Shown: one piece after another, positions 1-5,215 of the stretch
Numbering within the stretch: position 1 is the first letter of the stretch
Layout: every line of letters begins with the position of its first letter
NCBI GenBank assembly: GCA_039208045.1
Contig: JBCCRH010000313.1
Location: 1-7,606 of the forward strand
Source: JBCCRH01 sp039208045
Lineage (GTDB): Bacteria > Bacteroidota > Bacteroidia > Chitinophagales > Saprospiraceae
Reading direction: 5' to 3'
Length of the DNA: 7,606 bases
Translations under genes and position numbers: made by a program
Notes under the pieces: model-generated
What the model saw: only the letters and a program-made list of their open reading frames with translations
Database searches by the model: none
What the model was told of the DNA's origin: nothing

Positions 1-2064
1 ACGAGTATGGGGAGTATCATTGGAGGGCTTTATGCGATGGGCTATCCGGCGGATACGCTGGCTCAGCTGATTCAGGCGCAAGATTGGGACAAGGTGCTGA
101 GCGATCGTATTCCATTGGATGAGGTTATTTTTGAAGAGAAACCGTTTTTTGAAAATGCGCTGATTGAATTTCCTTTTGAAGGATGGCGGCCACGGCCGCC
201 CAGTGGGGTGATTCATGGGCAGCAGATTTCGAAGCTTCTTTCTCGGCTTACTTTACCGGCTTATCAGATTGAGCATTTTCACGACTTGCCTATCCCCTTT
301 ATTTGTGTGGGGGCGGATATTTGGCAGGGCAAAGCCTTTTCGTTAGAGACGGGGGATTTGGCGGAGGCAATGCGCGCTAGTATGGCCATACCCACTGTAT
401 TTACGCCTATTCGTCGGGATTCTTTTCTTTTTATAGATGGAGGCTTGCTGCGCAATTTTCCGGTACAAGAGGCGATTGACTTGGGGGCGGATATCATCAT
501 TGGATCGTATACCGGGCGAAAGCTGGCGGATAAGGAGGAGGTGGGTTCATTTCCTAGTATCATGGCGCAAGCCCTGTTCTTATTGGGGATTAGAGATGCG
601 GAGGAGCAAATGGAGAAGGTACATATCTATATCGAACCTGATTTAGCGGAATATGGGGCAGAAGATTTTGCTGATGCAGACTCCATTTTGCAACGGGGTA
701 TTGAAGCGGGAGACCGGCATCTTAGCGAGTTAAAAGCTTTGGCGGATTCCGTTTATCAATTGCGCTCTCGGCCTGTTCCGCTTTCTTGTCCGAGGACTAC
801 CCGCTATTGGGTAGATACGATTATCATTGAAAATAATAGACTTATTCCCAAGGAACAAATTCGAGGAAAATTGGGGTTGCATGCTCCCGCCCCACTAGAT
901 GCGGAGATGATAGATGCAGGACTAAATCGTTTGTATGGCACTAATTTTTTTGAGCGAGTACACTACCGCCTGGTTCGCCTACAGCATAAAACGGCCTTGG
1001 TGGTTTCTTGTGAGCAAAAGGCCGCTACTACCCTGCGTTTTGCTATTAACTATGATAGCTATCTCAAGGCTGGGCTGTTGTTTAATATGACATTCAGAAA
1101 CTCCCTTTTCCGAGACTCGCGCTTTATTTTCAGTGGAAAAATTGCAGAAAATTATCGCTTCGGGGTGCATTATCTGAAGTACCTGGATAAGCGCCAGCAA
1201 TACTTCGTTACAGCTAGTGCTAATGTGAGCAATGATATACTGCCCATTATTCAGAATGGGGTTCGAGCAGAAGAATTCCGAATTTTTGATTTTGTGAGTC
1301 GCATTCAGGTACAGCAACGTATTGGTAGCAATGCGATCATGGGCATAGCGGGGGAGCGAGAGCAGCTGTCTTTCCGCCCACGTGCTGGCGAGACGCCTAC
1401 TTTTAAGAGCCTCAATTACACCAATCTTAATTTGAGTGTGTTTTTCCGATTGAATACCCTAAATCGGAATATCTTCCCAACAGAAGGTTTTCAGTTTGAT
1501 CTCAGCGCTACGCGCCTCACTAATTTCACCTTCCAAGTAGAAGATTTAAGAGCAGACTTACAGATTGAGGCAGACTCTTTATTTGGCTTCGAGCCTTATT
1601 ACAACTTTAAGTTTGTAGGGGAAGGATGGATTCCAGTAAGTGAGCGGGGTTCTATTCATTTGGCTCCTTTTCTCGGTATCGTAGTAGATCCTAGCAATCG
1701 CTTTGGAGACTTTTTCTTAGTGGGCTCTCCTGATCGGCTGACTCGCCGGTCCATTCCTTTTCATGGTCTCGATCCCAATGAATTGGTGGCCAAAATTGCA
1801 GTAGGGGGAAGTATTGGTTACCAGCATTTTATAAGCAATCGTTGGGTAGCAGCATCGGATATTAGTGCAGGCTTCTTTGAGGCTCCCTTTGGCTTGGAGA
1901 GCAATTATACCATAGAACGACCAAGGATAGTGGGAGGGAGTTTTTCGATTGGGTACAACTCTTTTTTAGGCCCTGTAAAATGGACACTGATGTATCCGTT
2001 TATCACAGAGGGTGGTGTAACGCCAAAGCTACGATCCTATATTTCGCTGGGTCATCGCTTTTGA
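1..2064 (+). CDS. Patatin-like phospholipase with POTRA-like segment and outer-membrane beta-barrel (5' truncated)
   Basis: The frame is open from base 1, so the gene begins upstream. The first visible residues, TSMGS, are the end of the patatin nucleophile elbow GxSxG; the catalytic serine is codon 4-6. The catalytic aspartate sits in a DGG motif at 436-444 (FIDGGLLRNFP), and ASMAIPTVF, typical of patatins, is at about 380-410. The lipase domain spans roughly visible residues 1-265. A POTRA-like stretch (about 268-325, YWVDTIIIENNRLI... to NFFERVHYRL) follows, then a barrel of alternating hydrophobic strands ending in phenylalanine (LGHRF), the usual outer-membrane barrel terminus. This is the RssA/PlpD-type patatin plus Omp85-like architecture. 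By family knowledge the lipase hydrolyses phospholipid acyl esters and the barrel anchors or exports it. About 50-60 N-terminal residues, including the signal peptide and glycine-rich oxyanion loop, are probably missing. An alternative ATG at 7 would exclude the catalytic serine and is not the real start. No adjacent same-strand partner is visible. Confidence 0.9.
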   Translation, partial: TSMGSIIGGLYAMGYPADTLAQLIQAQDWDKVLSDRIPLDEVIFEEKPFFENALIEFPFEGWRPRPPSGVIHGQQISKLLSRLTLPAYQIEHFHDLPIPFICVGADIWQGKAFSLETGDLAEAMRASMAIPTVFTPIRRDSFLFIDGGLLRNFPVQEAIDLGADIIIGSYTGRKLADKEEVGSFPSIMAQALFLLGIRDAEEQMEKVHIYIEPDLAEYGAEDFADADSILQRGIEAGDRHLSELKALADSVYQLRSRPVPLSCPRTTRYWVDTIIIENNRLIPKEQIRGKLGLHAPAPLDAEMIDAGLNRLYGTNFFERVHYRLVRLQHKTALVVSCEQKAATTLRFAINYDSYLKAGLLFNMTFRNSLFRDSRFIFSGKIAENYRFGVHYLKYLDKRQQYFVTASANVSNDILPIIQNGVRAEEFRIFDFVSRIQVQQRIGSNAIMGIAGEREQLSFRPRAGETPTFKSLNYTNLNLSVFFRLNTLNRNIFPTEGFQFDLSATRLTNFTFQVEDLRADLQIEADSLFGFEPYYNFKFVGEGWIPVSERGSIHLAPFLGIVVDPSNRFGDFFLVGSPDRLTRRSIPFHGLDPNELVAKIAVGGSIGYQHFISNRWVAASDISAGFFEAPFGLESNYTIERPRIVGGSFSIGYNSFLGPVKWTLMYPFITEGGVTPKLRSYISLGHRF

Positions 2065-2075
2065 ACTTGCCTGAA

Positions 2076-2236
2076 AGCCTTGTTTCGCCAGTCATCAAAT
2101 GGCTGCAAGCGGCAAAATTTTGCTCTGCACTGCGTTGAAAAGCCTCGCCAATACTAAGGCATTGTCTGCATTTTTCGCCTTGTTCAAAACAAAATTTGCT
2201 GCGCTTTCGCGCATTCATGACTGACGGAACAAGGCT
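2076..2236. repeat. Foldback element A (long imperfect palindrome with shared core)
   Basis: The ends are inverted repeats: bases 2076-2095 match the reverse complement of 2217-2236 at 18 of 20 positions (AGCCTTGTTTCGCCAGTCAT against AGCCTTGTTCCGTCAGTCAT). Pairing continues inward imperfectly, for example GCAAAATTTTG near 2112-2122 against CAAAATTTGC near 2190-2199. At the centre CAATAC-TAAG-GCATTG forms a small hairpin at 2149-2164. The core 2130-2182 matches 2610-2662 of element B at about 43 of 53 positions. It looks like a miniature foldback or MITE-like intergenic element; no transposase is nearby and no target duplication is evident. Lying just after the patatin stop, it would be transcribed into a long hairpin in the 3' region. 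Confidence 0.75.
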
Positions 2237-2245
2237 AAAAGAAAA

Positions 2246-2276
2246 ACAGGGCAGCTACTTAAAAGTAGCACCCTGT
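2246..2276. other. Compact stem-loop, possible leader hairpin or leftward terminator
   Basis: ACAGGG (2246-2251) pairs with CCCTGT (2271-2276), and GCTACT (2254-2259) pairs with AGTAGC (2264-2269) around a TAAA loop, with a small asymmetric bulge between the two stems. Read on the minus strand the stem is followed by TTTTTCTTTT, which resembles an intrinsic terminator, but no leftward gene ends here. Read on the plus strand it precedes an A-rich stretch and a tiny ORF, which fits a 5' leader. The pairing is certain; the role is not. Confidence 0.6.
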
Positions 2277-2294
2277 ATAACCCCAAAAAACCAA

Positions 2295-2315
2295 ATGAAA
2301 ACAATCTACATATGA
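2295..2315 (+). other. Six-codon ORF (MKTIYI) downstream of the hairpin
   Basis: ATG at 2295 is preceded by an A/C-rich stretch (CCCCAAAAAACCAA), the kind of start context seen at Bacteroidota genes, and encodes MKTIYI before TGA. It could be a leader peptide, the stump of a decayed gene whose body is lost, or chance. No open frame continues behind it that resembles a protein. Confidence 0.2.
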
Positions 2316-2471
2316 ATGCTCTTTATTACAAAGAGTGTAAAATCAAGTGTTCGAAACAAAAAAACGTTTAACGTTTCTGTTAGTTGATAAACTCTTCGGA
2401 GCTTAACACAAAGTTAACAATTTTTCAATTATTATCAAATATATCATCGATTATTAATAATGTCTGAAATA

Positions 2472-2506
2472 TTTGTCTTTTTAGCTTCGCAAAGAAAATA
2501 ATTTTG
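2472..2506 (+). promoter_or_regulatory. Candidate Bacteroidota-type promoter upstream of radA
   Basis: TAATTTTG (2499-2506) matches the Bacteroidota -7 consensus TAnnTTTG exactly, with TTTG at 2472-2475, 23 bases upstream, as a possible -33 element. It lies about 370 bases before the radA start and a transcript from it would cross foldback element B. The surrounding DNA is A/T-rich, so a chance match is likely. A weaker alternative (TTTATTTG at 2769-2776 with TTG at 2743-2745) is nearer to radA. Confidence 0.2.
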
Positions 2507-2550
2507 TAAAAACTCACCAAATAGAAGGAAAATATTTTCTCGCTAAAAAT

Positions 2551-2730
2551 GGATTTATAGTTCAATAACCCAAGATTTGTGAATTCTGACTTGCCCTTTT
2601 TCCGTCCTGCTGCGTTAAAAAGCCTCGCCATATCTAAGGATATGCCTACGTTTTTCGCCTTGCAGGCCAAAAAAATGCCGTCGCCATATTTTCACAAATC
2701 TTGCATTGTTGAACTATACTTTATAAATCC
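2551..2730. repeat. Foldback element B (long palindrome with shared core)
   Basis: The left arm 2551-2583 matches the reverse complement of the right arm 2691-2730 at 30 of 33 aligned positions. A single 7-base insertion (AAGTATA in the reverse complement) lies in the right arm. The arms include GGATTTATA, GTTCAA and CAAGATTTGTGAA. Inside are CCTGC...GCAGG and AAAAA/TTTTT pairings, and the centre is a perfect hairpin CATATC-TAAG-GATATG (2629-2644). The core 2610-2662 is shared with element A, but the arms are unrelated to A's arms. It sits about 145 bases before radA and could affect the radA leader; its mobility is unproven. Confidence 0.8.
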
Positions 2731-2875
2731 GTTAAACAAGAATTGTTTACATTACAGTCAAGATATAATTTATTTGGTAATACCGCAATACTAGGCACCA
2801 AATTCAGGCTTAATTTCTGGGTCATCATTTACTAGAATGCCTTAGTGTCGGTATTAGAACACTTCTAAACCAATT

Positions 2876-4243
2876 ATGGCGAAACCAAAAAAGCAATTTG
2901 TATGCACCAACTGCGGCTATGTAGCTGTCAAGTGGCAAGGGCAGTGCCCTTCGTGTGCCTCGTGGAATACCTTAGAAGAAGAATTAGTGGTGAAAGCTAC
3001 CAAGCAAGAAGTCAAACGCAGTAGTTGGGCCAGCCAGCAAGGCCCTCAACCGATCACCTTATCAGAAGTAGCATCTGGTGACACTGTGCGCCTACCTGCA
3101 CCTGATGGTGAACTCAATCGTGTACTAGGCGGTGGCATTGTAGGTGGCGCAATTATCTTGTTGACAGGCAACCCTGGCATTGGCAAATCAACACTGATGC
3201 TCCAAGTGGCGCTGCAATTGGAAGGAAAAGTACTATATGTATCTGGAGAAGAAAGCGAAGCACAGATTAAGATGCGCGCTGACCGGATCAATACTCGTCA
3301 AGATCACTGCTATATCTTAACCGAAACTAATACTAATAAAATGTTGAAGTATGCCAAAGATCTTGCCCCCGATATTCTTGTAATCGACTCTATACAGGTC
3401 CTCTCCTCTCCACATATCGACTCCATGCCAGGTAGCATTTCGCAAATTCGAGAATGTGCTGGGGAGCTACAACGCTTTGCTAAAGAGACCAATATCGCTG
3501 TATTTATTATCGGCCATGTCAACAAAGAAGGTGATATCGCGGGCCCTAAATTACTGGAGCATATCGTAGATACCGTACTCCACTTTGAAGGTGACCGCCA
3601 CTACTCCTATCGCATCCTACGAACCCTCAAAAACCGCTTTGGCTCTACCGACGAGATGGGCATCTACGAGATGCAAGCCAGCGGATTGCGGGAAGTATCC
3701 AACCCTTCTGAATTATTGCTTTCGCAAAAAGATGAAGACCTCAGCGGCAGCGCCGTGGCCGCCACCCTGGAGGGCATGCGCCCTATGCTCATCGAGACCC
3801 AAGCCCTGGTCAGCACTTCTGTGTATTCCTCCCCCCAGCGCTCCGCCACGGGCTTCGACCTGCGTCGCCTCAGCATGCTCCTGGCCGTCCTCGAAAAGCG
3901 CGGCGGCTATCCCTTCGCCATGAACGATGTCTTCCTCAACATCGCCGGTGGCATTCGAGTCGATGACCCAGCGATTGATCTAGCGATTGTCGCTGCCCTG
4001 CTCTCTTCTCTCGAAGATGTAGCGGTGCCCGACGATATTTGCTTTGCGGGAGAAGTTGGTCTTTCTGGCGAAATCCGCACGGTGAACCGCTTGGAGCAAC
4101 GTATACAGGAGGCTGATCGGTTGGGGTTTAAGCAAATTTTTGTATCGAAATATAATACGAAGGGTATTGACCCGAGCCGCTATACGATTGAGATTACTAC
4201 GTTGGGGCGTATTGATGAGCTGTATAAGGGGTTGTTTGAGTAG
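2876..4243 (+). CDS. radA: DNA repair protein RadA (Sms), branch-migration ATPase
   Basis: The 455-residue product has the full RadA/Sms architecture at normal family length. An N-terminal C4 zinc finger is formed by C10, C13, C24 and C27 (CTNC...CPSC). A RecA-like ATPase core follows, with Walker A GNPGIGKST at residues 98-106 and Walker B-like ILVIDS ending near D171. The diagnostic RadA motif KNRFG is at 252-256. The C-terminal Lon-protease-like domain (about 285-455) includes GFDLRRLSMLLAVLEKR and the AGEVGLSGEIR segment. By family knowledge RadA is cytoplasmic and drives branch migration of RecA recombination intermediates; the Lon-like domain lacks protease activity in characterised members. 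The ATG at 2876 follows AACCAATT with no Shine-Dalgarno, as is usual in Bacteroidota, and keeps the zinc finger complete. Codon choice changes within the gene: C-ending codons dominate around 3700-3960, T/G-ending codons after about 4080. It is probably monocistronic and converges on the DCC gene. Confidence 0.97.
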   Translation: MAKPKKQFVCTNCGYVAVKWQGQCPSCASWNTLEEELVVKATKQEVKRSSWASQQGPQPITLSEVASGDTVRLPAPDGELNRVLGGGIVGGAIILLTGNPGIGKSTLMLQVALQLEGKVLYVSGEESEAQIKMRADRINTRQDHCYILTETNTNKMLKYAKDLAPDILVIDSIQVLSSPHIDSMPGSISQIRECAGELQRFAKETNIAVFIIGHVNKEGDIAGPKLLEHIVDTVLHFEGDRHYSYRILRTLKNRFGSTDEMGIYEMQASGLREVSNPSELLLSQKDEDLSGSAVAATLEGMRPMLIETQALVSTSVYSSPQRSATGFDLRRLSMLLAVLEKRGGYPFAMNDVFLNIAGGIRVDDPAIDLAIVAALLSSLEDVAVPDDICFAGEVGLSGEIRTVNRLEQRIQEADRLGFKQIFVSKYNTKGIDPSRYTIEITTLGRIDELYKGLFE

Positions 4244-4249
4244 GGAAGG

Positions 4250-4326
4250 TAGTAGTCAGTGGGCGGTGGGCGGTGGTCAGTAGTCAGTGGTCAGTGGACA
4301 GTGGACAGTGGACAGTGGACAGTGGT
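4250..4326. repeat. Heptanucleotide tandem array 1 (CAGTGGN-type)
   Basis: Eleven consecutive 7-base units can be read from 4250: TAGTAGT, CAGTGGG, CGGTGGG, CGGTGGT, CAGTAGT, CAGTGGT, four identical CAGTGGA and CAGTGGT. The array begins 6 bases after the radA stop. The four identical units suggest recent slippage or expansion. It resembles the heptamer short tandem repeats (STRR) known from cyanobacteria. The open frame running through it (MVSGQWTVDSGQW...) is a by-product of the repeat. Confidence 0.9.
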
Positions 4327-4381
4327 TGGGGCAGGCCGCCGATAGTGATCGGGGCAGGCGCGATAGGAGCGGTACGAAGTG

Positions 4382-4470
4382 GGGCCAAGTGGTGACAGAT
4401 GCAGGGAGCGAGGAGGCTGAACGAAAAGTGAAGACTACTCGCTGCCTAGTGCAGCTGTACCGCTTGGCCC
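4382..4470. repeat. Foldback between convergent radA and DCC genes
   Basis: The left arm (4382-4412) and right arm (4438-4470) are inverted copies. GGGCCAAG-T-GGT..ACAG-A-TGCA..AGCGAG on the left matches GGGCCAAG-C-GGT.ACAG-C-TGCA..AGCGAG in the reverse complement of the right, with a few mismatches and small indels and a loop of about 25 bases. No T-run follows on either strand, so it is not a textbook intrinsic terminator, but its position between two converging genes would suit a bidirectional transcript end. It has no clear sequence match to elements A and B. Confidence 0.65.
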
Positions 4471-4504
4471 TGCTGAGTTTTAGTGGATAGCGCGAATACC
4501 TGCA

Positions 4505-4945
4505 CTAATAAAAGCGGGCCTTTAGATCGGGCGTGGGGATCATGCACTGGTCGCGTTGCCCGAACCAGGCGTAGCGATTTTTGGCGATGATGCGATAAAT
4601 TCCATTGCGTATGCCATTCGGTATTAGGCGAAAGCTGTAGAGTAAAGGCCAGGCACCACCAAGGCGCCGCACGATGCGTAAAGCCACATCAGAATGAGTA
4701 TATACTTGGCCATTTTCAACTAATATGACAGTACTCATGTCTGCTGTGGGAAATTCTAGTGCTGCTAGAAGTGCCTCGCCAACTTCTGACTGGAGGGCTA
4801 CAAACCGAAACTGTCCTGCGGGGTCACGCTTGATGATAAACTGTACAAAGCCATTACACAAGTTGCATACCCCGTCGAATAGTATAATGGGGTGCTTATC
4901 GGAATTGGCTATGATGGTATCGATCTTGGTCTTTAATGCTTCCAT
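4505..4945 (-). CDS. DCC-family thiol-disulfide oxidoreductase (DUF393, YuxK-like)
   Basis: The 146-residue product carries the family-defining motif DGVCNLC at residues 24-30, giving a CxxC pair at C27/C30 directly after a hydrophobic strand (PIILF). It is followed by the typical F(I)IKRDPAGQFRFVALQS segment and the C-terminal RIIAKNRYAWFG stretch common in these proteins. Its length is normal for the family. The fold is thioredoxin-like and a redox role is predicted from the CxxC; the natural substrate is unknown for most members. No signal peptide is seen, so it is probably cytoplasmic. The start (CAT at 4943-4945 on the plus strand) leaves about 18 residues before the core strand. The gene stands alone, convergent with radA and divergent from asnS. 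A heptamer array begins about 38 bases upstream of its start. Confidence 0.9.
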   Translation of the reverse strand: MEALKTKIDTIIANSDKHPIILFDGVCNLCNGFVQFIIKRDPAGQFRFVALQSEVGEALLAALEFPTADMSTVILVENGQVYTHSDVALRIVRRLGGAWPLLYSFRLIPNGIRNGIYRIIAKNRYAWFGQRDQCMIPTPDLKARFY

Positions 4946-4982
4946 ATTGGAGTAACACGTGGAGGAAGATGAAGGTTTGGAG

Positions 4983-5049
4983 GGGTGGGCAGTAGGCGGT
5001 GGGTAGTAGTCAGTGGGCAGTGGATAGTGGTCAGTAGTCAGTGGACAGT
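4983..5049. repeat. Heptanucleotide tandem array 2 (plus orientation)
   Basis: About nine units of the same family as array 1 are read in register from 4983: GGGTGGG, CAGTAGG, CGGTGGG, TAGTAGT, CAGTGGG, CAGTGGA, TAGTGGT, CAGTAGT, CAGTGGA, ending in a partial CAGT. It lies in the divergent upstream region of the DCC gene and asnS. The units are more degenerate than in array 1. It faces array 3 in inverted orientation. Confidence 0.88.
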
Positions 5050-5108
5050 TCTGGTTAGTATGTCTATTGTTTAAAAGCGAAGCTCTTGTAGGGAGTTGCT
5101 ATGGGAGT

Positions 5109-5157
5109 ACTGACCGTCTACTGCCCACCGTCCACTGCCTACCACCCACTACCCACT
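5109..5157. repeat. Heptanucleotide tandem array 3 (inverted orientation)
   Basis: Seven exact 7-base units read ACTGACC, GTCTACT, GCCCACC, GTCCACT, GCCTACC, ACCCACT, ACCCACT. Their reverse complements (AGTGGGT, GGTAGGC, AGTGGAC and so on) belong to the CAGTGGN family of arrays 1 and 2. Arrays 2 and 3 can therefore pair as an imperfect stem of about 49 bases with a 59-base loop (5050-5108). The array ends 58 bases before the asnS start, so it lies where a promoter or 5' leader would be expected. Confidence 0.88.
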
Positions 5158-5215
5158 CTTTTGTTTTGCAATTGCTAGCAGCATTCGTTAATTTCGTCCC
5201 CTCAAAGCAATAATT

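Larger units (their letters stand above)
2065..2875. other. 811-bp gene-free region between the patatin gene and radA
   Basis: No credible protein gene is seen on either strand. The short ORFs here run through palindromes and show no recognisable protein features. The region holds, in order, a long palindrome starting 12 bases after the patatin stop, a compact hairpin with a six-codon ORF, about 230 bases of strongly A/T-rich sequence with small hairpins (for example CTCTTT/AAAGAG at 2319-2335 and a 15-base palindrome around AAACGTTTAACGTTT near 2362), a second long palindrome, and about 145 bases of leader before radA. It may be a decayed gene remnant colonised by repeats; that is inference. 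Confidence 0.7.

Noticed and set aside
2003..2218. Minus-strand 71-residue ORF at the end of the patatin gene
   Set aside because: It covers the 3' end of the patatin gene antisense and then one palindrome; the composition is explained by those features.
2436..2443. Minus-strand TATATTTG promoter motif
   Set aside because: It matches the -7 consensus but has no TTG at a suitable distance and no leftward gene to drive; it is likely chance in A/T-rich DNA.
2425..2794. Short ORFs on both strands in the gap before radA
   Set aside because: Both overlap element B and A/T-rich sequence, have no recognisable domain, and overlap each other on opposite strands.
4287..4490. Plus-strand 67-residue ORF beginning MVSGQWTVDSGQW
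   Set aside because: Its first part is the translation of the heptamer array and its later part runs through the foldback; there is no plausible start context or protein feature.
4250..5157. CRISPR array
   Set aside because: The repeats are 7-base tandem units without spacers, and no cas genes are present.
5161..5168. TTGTTTTG as the asnS -7 element
   Set aside because: It has one mismatch to TAnnTTTG and the expected -33 position falls in the C-rich heptamer array with no TTG, so support is too weak.
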